A stretch of 8,121 nucleotides of DNA from Aminidesulfovibrio sp040307135 (GCA_040307135.1 JAWRKD010000158.1:1-8121); one strand, 5' to 3'; shown: positions 1-6,617, counted from the stretch's first letter. Numbers and translations: made by a program. Notes: generated by a model from the sequence alone, not told the origin.

Positions 1-733
1 CCCTGGCCCGGGCCAGGGCGCGGTCCAGGGCCGCCCGGCGTTCCAGCAAGCGCTCCAGGGCCGGGATCCGGGCCTCGGCCTGTTTCACTGCGGCCTCCTG
101 GTCCCGGGCCGATTCCAGGGCCAGATGCAGGTCCGGCAGCCCGGCCAGCCTGCCCAGGTCCGCGGCGGCGGCGGCCAGCCGGTCCCGGGCCTGGGCCTGG
201 TCGCGCTTGGCGTCGGCCATGCGGCGCTTGAGCAGGTCCTGCATGGCCAGGAGGTGGGCGCTTTCGCTGGAGGCCGCGAAGAATCCGGCGGCAGCGGCGG
301 GCGGCAGGTTCAGGAGAAAGACCGGCTCGCGCTGGTCGCCCAGGTGCACGTCCACCGGGTCGCGGCCTTCCAGCTCCACCAGGTCCAGGCGCAGCGCGTC
401 GCGGATCTCGTCCGGCACCCCGCCGCGGCCCAGCTTCCAGAACTCCTCCGGGGCCTCGGCCCCGGGCCGCCAGAGCTCGTAGCCCGCGCTGGCCTTTTTC
501 CTGATCCAGACCACGCGGCAGCCGTCGTCCAGCTCCAGGGTCACGCGGGCTTCCTTGGCCCCGTGGCGGATCACGTGGCGCGGCGCAGGGTTCTGGGCCA
601 GGCAGCGCAGGGCCTCCACCACCGCGGACTTGCCCACGTTGTTGGGGCCGGTGAGGGCGGTGAGGCCCGGACCCAGCACCAGCTCGGTGCGGCCGTGGGC
701 CATGAAGTTTTCCAGGATCAGGCGGCGGATCAC
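1..733 (-). CDS. RecF/SMC/SbcC-type AAA ATPase, N-terminal part (runs off left edge)
   Basis: The reading frame is open from a GTG start to the window edge (244 complete codons). It begins IRRLILENFMAHG, the N-terminal beta-hairpin pattern of RecF/RecN/SbcC/SMC ATPases. A Walker A motif, GPNNVGKS, lies at residues 29-36. A globular segment runs to about residue 150. From about residue 165 there is a long Ala/Arg/Glu/Leu-rich, heptad-like stretch without proline breaks, which I read as the first arm of a coiled coil. Walker B, signature motif and the return arm lie outside the window. The GTG start is set by a 4-bp GTGA overlap with the stop of the upstream DUF3795 gene, which implies translational coupling. 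Family knowledge suggests an ATP-dependent DNA-associated or DNA-repair role. The exact family (RecF-like, SbcC-like or an uncharacterised chromosome-segregation ATPase) cannot be settled from this half. Confidence 0.9.
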   Translation of the reverse strand, partial: MIRRLILENFMAHGRTELVLGPGLTALTGPNNVGKSAVVEALRCLAQNPAPRHVIRHGAKEARVTLELDDGCRVVWIRKKASAGYELWRPGAEAPEEFWKLGRGGVPDEIRDALRLDLVELEGRDPVDVHLGDQREPVFLLNLPPAAAAGFFAASSESAHLLAMQDLLKRRMADAKRDQAQARDRLAAAAADLGRLAGLPDLHLALESARDQEAAVKQAEARIPALERLLERRAALDRALARAR

Positions 734-1179
734 GGGTATCTCGGCTTGTCCTTGATGCGCGCGTAGTAGGCCTCGGGGCCCTCGGCGCGCAGGCGTTCGT
801 TGTTCTTCTGCCAGCGTTCCCTGAGGCCCGGGGGCAGGCCCGGGTCCGCGCAGGGGAAGTCCGCGCATTCATAGCAGAAATCAATGCCCTTGTCGCGCAC
901 GCAGGCATGCACGCCGCAGGCCGCGAACAGGCAGCCGGACTGGCGGCAGCCCCCGCACGAGCCCCGGGCCAGGAAATCCAGGACCCGGGCGAACGCCGGA
1001 TAGTCCCGGAACACCGGGTTCATGGCCTCGAAGCGCTCGGCGTAGGCGCCGAAGTTCGGGCCCAGCAGCCGGGTCAGGGTCTGGGCCGCCACCTGCACGG
1101 GGCCGCTGGAAAAGGCCAGGCACCCGCCGCAGTTGAGCCCGCAGGGCGAGAGCCGGGCCACGAGACCGGGATCAGGCAT
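730..1179 (-). CDS. DUF3795 cysteine-rich protein
   Basis: This is a 149-residue protein with the cysteine layout of the DUF3795 family: SPCGLNCGGC near the N-terminus (C13, C17, C20), SCGGC at C75/C78, C83, C88 and C93, then the family-typical FCYECADFPC (C102, C105, C110). The clustered cysteines suggest a metal or Fe-S site; the function of the family is not established. The start ATG is supported by AAGGAG eight bases upstream, which overlaps the stop of the trmN6-like gene. The 3-bp gap upstream and the GTGA overlap downstream place it in the middle of a three-gene operon. The C-terminal tail (about 112-149) is charged and helical and has no cysteine. No signal peptide or membrane segment is visible, so it is probably cytoplasmic. 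The family call is firm and any biochemical role is unknown. Confidence 0.9.
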   Translation of the reverse strand: MPDPGLVARLSPCGLNCGGCLAFSSGPVQVAAQTLTRLLGPNFGAYAERFEAMNPVFRDYPAFARVLDFLARGSCGGCRQSGCLFAACGVHACVRDKGIDFCYECADFPCADPGLPPGLRERWQKNNERLRAEGPEAYYARIKDKPRYP

Positions 1180-1182
1180 GGG

Positions 1183-1950
1183 TCACTCCTTGGCGTCTGC
1201 CCGATTGCACGCCAAAAACGGGCAAAAGGCAAGGGCCTCGGGCATCAGGGCCGCACCGCGCCCCGGCCCGGCGTAGAGCACGAGGGGCGGCTCCACCAGG
1301 AGTCCGGGGCCGCCCGCCTTGACCGCCTCCAGAAGCAGGACCTTGGCCCTGGCCCGGGCATGGCCGTGCACCAGCCGCAGCCGCTTGGGAGCCAGGCCGT
1401 GACCGGAACAGACCGCAAGGATCTCCGGCAGACGCTCGGGCAGGTGCACGAGGAAGAACCGGCCCCGGGTCTTGAGGCTGCGCCGCGCCGCCGCCGCGAA
1501 ATCCGTGAGCCCGGCCCGGCCCTCATGGCGGGCGTGGGCCTTGTCTGGACCCGGGCTCTGGCGGCCCCGGCCCGGTTCGCGCCAGGGCGGGTTGCACGAT
1601 ACGAAGTCATAGGGCGGATCGGTTTCTGGAACGTATGACGAAACGTCATCGTTTTGTACTTTGAACTGATGTTGGAACCCAAGACGTTCCGCATTGAGCG
1701 AGGCGTGGCGCAGCATTTCCGGGTCGTTGTCCAGGCCCGTGATGTGCAGGTCGTTGTGGTCCTGGGCCAGGAGCAGGGCCAGGCCCACCACCCCGCAACC
1801 CGTGCCCAGGTCCAGGCCGCGGCGGTCGGCCTTGCGCAATCGGGCAAAGCAGGCCAGGAGCAAGGCGTCCACGGAAAACCTATGCCCGCCAACAGGTTGC
1901 GACAGCGCGCGCGGAAAGTTCAATCTCTGTATCCGGATAGAGTCATCCAT
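1183..1950 (-). CDS. trmN6: TrmN6-like tRNA1(Val) A37 N6-methyltransferase
   Basis: This 255-residue class I SAM-dependent methyltransferase resembles TrmN6/YfiC, which makes m6A37 in tRNA1(Val). The N-terminus (about 10-32) has the family-typical Q-P-x-x-G-x-R-F-S-x-D-A-x-L-L pattern. The SAM-binding motif I is DLGTGCGVVGLAL (47-59), an acidic ribose-contact residue lies in GLDND (72-76), and the amino-methyltransferase motif IV is NPPW (120-123). ARHE follows at 140-143. The usual NPPY is NPPW here, an accepted variant for N6-adenine enzymes. The start ATG has GGAAG upstream. It is the first gene of an operon with the DUF3795 protein and the ATPase. Residues about 85-112 are encoded by a locally A/T-ending codon patch unlike the rest of the gene. 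The methyltransferase class is certain; the tRNA substrate is inferred from family resemblance. Confidence 0.86.
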   Translation of the reverse strand: MDDSIRIQRLNFPRALSQPVGGHRFSVDALLLACFARLRKADRRGLDLGTGCGVVGLALLLAQDHNDLHITGLDNDPEMLRHASLNAERLGFQHQFKVQNDDVSSYVPETDPPYDFVSCNPPWREPGRGRQSPGPDKAHARHEGRAGLTDFAAAARRSLKTRGRFFLVHLPERLPEILAVCSGHGLAPKRLRLVHGHARARAKVLLLEAVKAGGPGLLVEPPLVLYAGPGRGAALMPEALAFCPFLACNRADAKE

Positions 1951-2016
1951 GGGACTTCCGTATCTTGCGTGATCGCTGATTTTTTTCGTTCCAAAGAGGG
2001 GATGGGGGGCAAAATG

Positions 2017-2062
2017 CCGGGACAGGACGGAAAACGATCATCACACACGGGGCCTGTCCCGG
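2017..2062 (-). terminator. Inverted repeat after murJ, possible terminator
   Basis: A perfect 10-bp inverted repeat (CCGGGACAGG and CCTGTCCCGG) is separated by 26 bases and begins three bases after the murJ stop. On the minus strand it is followed by CATTTTG, only four T residues. It could be a weak intrinsic terminator between murJ and trmN6. The long loop and short T-tract mean it could instead be an mRNA 3'-end stabilising hairpin or an operator. The 114-bp murJ-trmN6 gap holds no other strong signal. Confidence 0.35.
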
Positions 2063-2064
2063 GT

Positions 2065-3621
2065 TCAGGACGCGGCCCCGTTTCCGCTGCCCCGGCCGCG
2101 CCGCACCCGGCCCCAGAGCATGTGCAGGAAGAGGCGCGCCTCCTCCATGCCCAGCAAACGGCCCGCAAGCACGTACAACCCGGCCCAGACCGGGATCAGG
2201 GCCAGCCAGAGCCAGGCCGTGCCCGCCGTGGCCCAGGCCGCGCCGAAAACCAGGACCGAGAGCCCTGCCATGCGTCCCAGGCTGGAAAAAGGCAGGAGCC
2301 GCCCCGCCTTGCGGCGCATGATCAGGGCCAGGCAGGCGAAATTCACGGCCGAGGACGCGGACACGGCCAGGGCCAGGCCCACGTGGGCCAGGACCTGCAT
2401 GAGGGCCGCGCCCAGGCCCAGGTTCACCAGCATGCAGAAAAAGGCCACCGTCACCGGCGTGCGCGTGTTTTCCCGGGCGTAGAAGGCCGAGGCCAGGGGC
2501 CGGGCCAGGGCCGCGAAGGGCAGGCCCAGGGCGAAGGCCATGACGGCCTGGGCCGTGGCGTCCACGGCTGCGGCGTCGAAGCGGCCGCGGCCGAAGAGCA
2601 GGAGCACGATGGGCCGGGCCAGGGCCATGAGCCCGGCCATGGCGGGCAGGCTCACGAACAGGGTGAGCCGCAGGGTCGAAGAGAGAGTGCCCCGGAATTC
2701 CTCGGTTTTTCCCGTGGCGGCCAGGGCCGAGAGGCTGGGCAGGGCGGCCGTGGACACGGCCAGGCCGAACACGCCCAGGGGGAACTCCACGAGCCGGTCC
2801 GCGTAGTAGAGGTAGGAGATGCTGCCCGCGGCCAGGAACGAGGCCAGGAGCGTGCCGAGCAGGGTGTTGATCTGATAGACCGCGGCCCCGAACACCGTGG
2901 GCAGCATGAGCCGGCCCATGCGCGCCACTCCCGGGTGCCGCCAGGAGCGCTCCCCGCGCCAGGAAAAGCCCTTGGCCCGCAGGGCCGGGAGCTGGGACAG
3001 GAACTGGCAGAGCCCGCCCGCCAGCACGCCCCAGGATAGGCACCAGGCCACGTTCCAGCCGAAGCGCCAGCCGGTGAGGGCCGCGATGATGAGGCAGACG
3101 TTGAGCACCACGGGCGACAGGGCCGGGGTCAGGAAGTGGCCAAGACTGTTGAGGATGCCCATGCACAGGCCCACGGCCGAGATGAGCAGGATGTACGGGA
3201 AGCAGACCCGCAGCAGGGCGGCGGCGGTCTCCAGCTGGCCGGGATTGCGGGCGAACCCCGGGGCGATCAGGGCGGTGAGGGGTCCGGCGAAGGCCTCGGC
3301 CAGGAGCGTGGCCGCCCCCACCACGGCCAGGAGCCAGAGCAGGGTGGAGCGGGCCATGACGAAGGCCGCGGGCTCGCCCTTTTCCGAGCGCAGGCGCTGG
3401 AACACCGGGATGAAGGACATGGTCATGGAGCCTTCGGCAAAGAGGCGGCGCAGCACGTTGGGCACGCGGAAGGCCACGAAGAAGGCGTCCGCGGGCAGGC
3501 CCGCGCCCAGGGTGGCGGCCACAACGGCGTCGCGCACGAAACCCAGGATGCGGGAGGCCAGGGTGGCCACGGCCACCACGGAGGCGTTTTTCGCGATCTG
3601 GCGGGACTGGGACAGGGTCAT
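2065..3621 (-). CDS. murJ: Lipid II flippase MurJ (MviN)
   Basis: This 518-residue polytopic inner-membrane protein of the MurJ/MviN branch of the MOP exporter superfamily moves lipid II across the membrane for peptidoglycan synthesis. Hydrophobic segments recur along the whole length, consistent with the family's 14 helices. The N-terminal family signature is clear: SRILGFVRDA (R24, R30), ADAFFVAFR (D45) and LRRLFAEGS (R58). These align with the functionally important R18, R24, D39 and R52 of E. coli MurJ. YYADRLVEFPLG near 272-283 carries R276, the likely counterpart of E. coli R270. The C-terminus is a short basic, Gly-rich cytoplasmic tail. The start ATG has GAGG seven bases upstream. It lies 169 bp downstream of the selenoprotein gene behind a probable terminator, so it probably has its own promoter. 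A TATAGG at 3695-3700 (minus) is a possible -10, but no good -35 matches it. Complete, no oddities. Confidence 0.97.
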   Translation of the reverse strand: MTLSQSRQIAKNASVVAVATLASRILGFVRDAVVAATLGAGLPADAFFVAFRVPNVLRRLFAEGSMTMSFIPVFQRLRSEKGEPAAFVMARSTLLWLLAVVGAATLLAEAFAGPLTALIAPGFARNPGQLETAAALLRVCFPYILLISAVGLCMGILNSLGHFLTPALSPVVLNVCLIIAALTGWRFGWNVAWCLSWGVLAGGLCQFLSQLPALRAKGFSWRGERSWRHPGVARMGRLMLPTVFGAAVYQINTLLGTLLASFLAAGSISYLYYADRLVEFPLGVFGLAVSTAALPSLSALAATGKTEEFRGTLSSTLRLTLFVSLPAMAGLMALARPIVLLLFGRGRFDAAAVDATAQAVMAFALGLPFAALARPLASAFYARENTRTPVTVAFFCMLVNLGLGAALMQVLAHVGLALAVSASSAVNFACLALIMRRKAGRLLPFSSLGRMAGLSVLVFGAAWATAGTAWLWLALIPVWAGLYVLAGRLLGMEEARLFLHMLWGRVRRGRGSGNGAAS

Positions 3622-3778
3622 GGGGGTCCTCGGGGCCGGAGGCCTCGCACCGCCAACCCACTGGATTCCTTGTTACCCGAAATTCGCGAAAAAGCCTATA
3701 GAAAATGAGGAGGAAATCCAGATCTGGAGCAAGCTCCCGGGGTTGCTGGGGTTTTGTGGCAGAGCGCCGGAAAGGGGC

Positions 3779-3807
3779 AAAAACGGGGCCTCAGCCCGAG
3801 GGCAGGC
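3779..3807 (-). terminator. Probable terminator of the HesB-like selenoprotein gene
   Basis: On the minus strand GCCT-GCC-CTCG-GGC-TG-AGGC forms a hairpin of 4+3 bp with a CTCG loop and a 2-base bulge. It overlaps the stop codon at 3791-3793. CCCG and then five T residues follow (A5 at 3779-3783 on the plus strand). The short stem and the four-base gap before the T-tract make it moderate rather than strong. It would separate this gene from murJ. Confidence 0.55.
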
Positions 3808-4108
3808 CGAATTCGGCCACGAACGGCGGCAGGGCGGCGCGCACCACGAAGGCTCCCTCCGCATGGTCCACGGTGGCCTCGGCGAGCACGGCCAGCAGCC
3901 GCGGGTCCACGGCCAGGGGCAGGCCGTCCAGGTCCAGGATCTCCTCGTCCTCGTGCGGCCCGTCCAGGGCCACGGCCAGGCGGCGCCTGGCCCCGCCTCA
4001 GCCCGCGGTGAGGTAGAGCCGCGCGGCCCGGGCCCCGGACGCGGCCAGGGCGAAGCCCAGCTGGCGGCGGGCGGCCGGGGTCAGGCGGATCATGGACTTT
4101 TCGGACAT
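3791..4108 (-). CDS. HesB/IscA-family selenoprotein with in-frame UGA (Sec37)
   Basis: Read through one TGA (3998-4000), the frame gives 105 residues with the HesB/IscA core fold pattern. MIRLTPAARRQL starts at residue 6; ARLYLTAG-Sec-GG spans 29-39; LAVALDGPHEDEEIL (44-58) and a short beta-rich C-terminus follow. The family pattern is roughly RVYLxxGGCxGPxLxLALDEP, so Sec37 replaces the first conserved cysteine. HesB-like selenoproteins are established in bacteria, including sulfate- and metal-reducing delta-proteobacteria. A hairpin of bSECIS type starts five bases after the UGA. The encoded protein contains no cysteine, and the C-terminal Cys pair of classical A-type Fe-S carriers is missing, so a normal IscA role is doubtful. 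The start at 4108 is a best guess: its SD-like AGGGA is 12 bases away, and the ATG at residue 6 is an alternative. It is divergent from mutM. A nonsense mutation is the main rival reading, but position, frame and hairpin favour Sec. Confidence 0.85.
3974..3992 (-). promoter_or_regulatory. Putative bSECIS hairpin for Sec insertion
   Basis: On the minus strand GGCCAGGC-GCC-GCCTGGCC is a perfect 8-bp stem with a three-base loop whose first base is G. The stem begins five bases after the UGA, and the loop begins 13 bases after it. Bacterial SECIS elements lie within the coding region just downstream of the UGA, with a small apical loop carrying a guanosine in its first positions for SelB binding. 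Spacing here is at the short end of the usual range. Opening the closing C-G pair would give a larger GC-rich loop. The palindrome is seen directly; its SelB function is inferred. Confidence 0.7.
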
Positions 4109-4120
4109 GGCGGTTATCTT
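4093..4120 (+). promoter_or_regulatory. Candidate mutM promoter
   Basis: TGGACT (4093-4098), a 16-base spacer and TATCTT (4115-4120) match the sigma70 hexamers at four of six positions each. It would start transcription about 33 bases before the mutM ATG and overlaps the start codon of the divergent selenoprotein gene. It is a weak match offered only because the position fits. Confidence 0.25.
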
Positions 4121-4159
4121 TCCCTGAGGCCGACCCTAGCCGAATACGGAAGGAAAATC

Positions 4160-4981
4160 ATGCCCGAATTGCCCGAAGTGGAGACCATCGCCCGGGGCCT
4201 GAAGCCCCTGGCGGGCCGCGTCATTGCCAAGGTCCAGGTCCTGGACCCCATCAGCACGCCCCAGGGCGCGGCGGCCTTCTGCCGCCGCCTGGCGGGCGCG
4301 GCCATCCGGGACGTGCGGCGCAGGGCCAAGCTCCTGCTCCTGGACCTGGACGGCCCCCGCGGCCCCCTGGTCCTGGCCGTGCACCTGCGTATGACCGGCG
4401 GGCTCACCGCCGGCCTGGACACGGACGAGGCGCGCCGCTTCTGCCGCGTGCGCTTCGAGCTTGAAGACGGCGGCTTCTTCGTGTTCACGGACATCCGGCG
4501 CTTCGGCTCGTGCCAGGCCCTGACCCTGCCGGAGCTGGCGGCCTGGCCCTTCTACGCGGGCCTCGGCCCCGAGCCCCTGGAGCTCGACGCTGCGGCCTTC
4601 GCCGCCCTGTTCCAGGGGAGGAACGCCGCCATCAAGGCCGCGCTCCTGGACCAGAAGACCCTGGCGGGCGTGGGCAACATCTATGCGGACGAGAGCCTGT
4701 TCCGCGCGGGCATCCGGCCCCAGGCCAAGGCCGGGTCCCTGTCCCTGTCCCGTCTGCAAGGCCTCCACAGGCATCTGCAAGAGGTGCTCGGCCAGGCCAT
4801 CCGGGAGAACGGCTCGTCCATCCGCGACTACCGCGACGCGGGCGGCAACGCGGGCGCGTTCCAGAACAGCTTTCAGGCCTATGGCCGGGCGGGCGAGGCC
4901 TGCGTCAGGTGCGGGGCCACGCTGCGCGGGACCAGGGTGGGGGGCCGCAGCACCACCTACTGCCCCAGGTGTCAGAAGTAG
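4160..4981 (+). CDS. mutM: Formamidopyrimidine-DNA glycosylase (Fpg/MutM)
   Basis: This 273-residue bifunctional DNA glycosylase/AP lyase removes 8-oxoguanine and formamidopyrimidines in base-excision repair. After Met removal, P2 is the catalytic nucleophile, within the invariant PELPEVET. E3 and K57 (in RRRAKLLL) match known active-site residues. HLRMTGGL and FTDIRRFGS are conserved core motifs. The helix-two-turn-helix is DQKTLAGVGNIYADE, about residues 168-182. The C-terminal zinc finger is CVRC (C248, C251) and CPRC (C268, C271). The frame is open far upstream, but the start is fixed by MPELPEVET and by AAGGA seven bases before the ATG. Length is normal. It is divergent from the selenoprotein gene. 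No strong plus-strand T-tract follows it; the hairpin at 5005-5028 may block transcription from this side too. Confidence 0.98.
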   Translation: MPELPEVETIARGLKPLAGRVIAKVQVLDPISTPQGAAAFCRRLAGAAIRDVRRRAKLLLLDLDGPRGPLVLAVHLRMTGGLTAGLDTDEARRFCRVRFELEDGGFFVFTDIRRFGSCQALTLPELAAWPFYAGLGPEPLELDAAAFAALFQGRNAAIKAALLDQKTLAGVGNIYADESLFRAGIRPQAKAGSLSLSRLQGLHRHLQEVLGQAIRENGSSIRDYRDAGGNAGAFQNSFQAYGRAGEACVRCGATLRGTRVGGRSTTYCPRCQK

Positions 4982-4999
4982 GCGGCCCGCGCCACCACG

Positions 5000-5028
5000 A
5001 AAAAGGGCCGGAGCTTTCGCCCCGGCCC
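5000..5028 (-). terminator. Strong terminator of the porin gene
   Basis: On the minus strand a 10-bp stem (one G-T wobble) is capped by a GAAA tetraloop: GGGCCGGGGC-GAAA-GCTCCGGCCC, followed at once by five T residues (A5 at 5000-5004 on the plus strand). It lies 35 bases beyond the porin stop. mutM converges from the other side and ends at 4981, so the hairpin may act in both directions, although the plus-strand T-tract is poor. Confidence 0.87.
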
Positions 5029-5062
5029 GGTTTCGGCGCGGGAAGGCAAGGGAAGGCAGGGG

Positions 5063-6454
5063 CTAGAAGCTGTAGGCCAGGCCGGTGCTCAGCTTGAAGG
5101 CGTCCTCGCGGTCGATGCCGGCCCAGGTGTCCTTGTCGTAGCCGTTGACGATGTAGCCCAGGTCCAGGGACAGGGTGAGCTCGTCGTACAGCTGGTACGA
5201 GTTGTTCAGGTCGAACTCGATGATGTGGTCCTCTTCGGTCAGGGAGTGGCCGTAGGTCACGAACTCCAGGTCCTGGTCGCCGTTGATGTAGGTCCCGGCG
5301 GTGGCCTTGTCGTTGGTGCCCTGCACGTACATGGCCGTGACCGTATGGGACAGCTTCTCCATGAAGCTGATGTCCTTGAGGCTCAGGCCCAGGGCCCAGA
5401 AGCCGGTCTCGGTGTTCAGGTAGCCGTTGCTGCCCGAGAGCAGGGTGTCGCCGCCGAACCAGAAGGAGCCCGGGGCCCAGTTCTGGGTCTTGAGGGCGGG
5501 CAGGCGCTCGGAGCCGTTGGAGGCGTCGTCGTCCTCGCCCGAGGTGTAGATGAAGAACACGCCCGGGGTCATGAAGTCCAGGCCCGTGTAGTCCACGGCC
5601 AGGTCGGCCATCCAGCCGGAGCGGTCGTTGACGTCGCCGCCGCCGGACACGCTGCCGTAGGCCACGTCGGCCATGACCTTGACCGGGTCGAAGTAGGTCA
5701 TGGCGAAGCTGGCGCCGGTCCAGTAGGCGTTGCGGCCCACGCTCAGGTCCGAGACCGGGGTCAGCAGGCCCGCGGCGATGTCCGGCGTGTCGTCGCCGCC
5801 GGGCAGGTTGTTCAGGGCGTCGTGGCCCACGTAGGCATAGACCGCGTAGGGCGTGAACTGGAAGCCGTCCAGGTTCACGGGCAGGGCCAGGAAGCCGGTG
5901 TCGAACGAGCCGTTGGTGTGGCCGGTGTCGCTGTCGTCGGAGTCGTACAGGCGGCCGTAGCCCGCCAGCACGCTCACCTCGTCGATGATCGGCGTGGACA
6001 CCACCAGGGCGGGCATCTCGTCGTCCAGGATCATGCTGCTGTCCACAAAGGCGCCGGAGTTGGGCAGCACGATGGTCTGGAAGCCGCCGCGCACCGCCAC
6101 CTTGGTGTCCGGGACCGTGAAGTCCAGGTAGGCCCGGCGCACGTTGATGGCGGCGTTGTGGTCGTGGAAGTGGAAACCGCCGCCGTCGCCCCAGCGGGTG
6201 GTGCCGATCTCGGTGCCCAGCACGCCCTTGAGGTTCTCGTTGGCGATGAACTCGAACTGGGTGCGGGCGCGCTGATAGACGTTGAAGTCGCCGTCGCCGT
6301 CAGCGCCGCCGCTGTCGTCGGTCATGTCGAAGTTGTTGGACCAAAGGAACTCCAAGGCCCAATCGCCCGAGGCCTTGACCGTGGCGGCCGAGGCCGAGGC
6401 GGCCAGGCCGAGCACGAAGGCCAGGACGAGGGCGGGAAACACCAAACGTTTCAT
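5063..6454 (-). CDS. Outer membrane homotrimeric porin (Desulfovibrio type)
   Basis: This 463-residue outer-membrane beta-barrel begins MKRLVFPALVLAFVLGLAASASA, a classic signal peptide with a basic start, hydrophobic core and A-S-A cleavage site near residue 23. The mature protein starts ATVKASGDWALEFLW and alternates polar and hydrophobic residues throughout. It is acidic, with Asp/Gly-rich loops (for example TDDSGGADGDGD). It ends in GLAYSF, with a C-terminal Phe as expected for BAM recognition. YQRARTQFEF and RRAYLDFTVP match the abundant porin family of Desulfovibrio, which forms passive diffusion channels for small solutes. The start is chosen over an in-frame ATG 57 bases upstream because it gives the signal peptide and has AAGGAAGG just before it. 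It is monocistronic, with its own promoter region and terminator. Solute specificity cannot be told. Confidence 0.93.
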   Translation of the reverse strand: MKRLVFPALVLAFVLGLAASASAATVKASGDWALEFLWSNNFDMTDDSGGADGDGDFNVYQRARTQFEFIANENLKGVLGTEIGTTRWGDGGGFHFHDHNAAINVRRAYLDFTVPDTKVAVRGGFQTIVLPNSGAFVDSSMILDDEMPALVVSTPIIDEVSVLAGYGRLYDSDDSDTGHTNGSFDTGFLALPVNLDGFQFTPYAVYAYVGHDALNNLPGGDDTPDIAAGLLTPVSDLSVGRNAYWTGASFAMTYFDPVKVMADVAYGSVSGGGDVNDRSGWMADLAVDYTGLDFMTPGVFFIYTSGEDDDASNGSERLPALKTQNWAPGSFWFGGDTLLSGSNGYLNTETGFWALGLSLKDISFMEKLSHTVTAMYVQGTNDKATAGTYINGDQDLEFVTYGHSLTEEDHIIEFDLNNSYQLYDELTLSLDLGYIVNGYDKDTWAGIDREDAFKLSTGLAYSF

Positions 6455-6520
6455 GGATCCTTCCTTTCCTTTGCAGGTGTTGCGTGAAGCGGTTGCCCTT
6501 CCGAACCTCAATCAGACGCC

Positions 6521-6568
6521 GTGTTACTAAATGAAATATCGTGTAACTAATTTCACGGGTTTTGACAA
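6521..6568 (-). promoter_or_regulatory. Second candidate porin promoter with tandem direct repeats
   Basis: On the minus strand TTGTCA (6563-6568) is a good -35. Seventeen bases on, TACACG (6540-6545) is a poor -10. Overlapping it are two direct repeats, plus-strand GTGTTACTAA (6521-6530) and GTGTAACTAA (6541-6550), differing at one base and exactly 20 bp apart, near two helical turns. An inverted pair TGAAAT/ATTTCA (6532-6537, 6550-6555) surrounds the second repeat. The layout looks like a two-site operator in the porin leader, about 70 bp upstream of the start codon. The binding protein is unknown. Confidence 0.4.
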
Positions 6569-6617
6569 GACGGATGCGGGAATGGCGCAGGAGCGCGGTC
6601 CGGCCCCGTTGGTTGTG

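Noticed and set aside
1654..3039. Long plus-strand frame of 461 codons
   Set aside because: Antisense shadow of trmN6 and murJ in GC-rich DNA; the translation is His/Gln/Gly/Arg-rich without any fold, and murJ on the other strand is unmistakable.
3791..3973. Selenoprotein gene as a 60-residue protein starting at an internal GTG
   Set aside because: It would start in mid-domain without an SD. The frame continues upstream through the TGA to the family N-terminus.
2897..4159. Upstream extension of the mutM frame (about 420 codons before MPELPEVET)
   Set aside because: Runs antisense through murJ and the selenoprotein; the catalytic Pro of Fpg must follow the initiator Met, so the ATG at 4160 is the start.
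5225..6487. Plus-strand frame of 420 codons over the porin
   Set aside because: Val/Gly/His/Ala-rich antisense shadow; the minus-strand frame has a signal peptide and a C-terminal Phe.
6455..6511. Porin start at the ATG 57 bases upstream
   Set aside because: It would bury the signal peptide behind 19 polar residues and across a strong SD.
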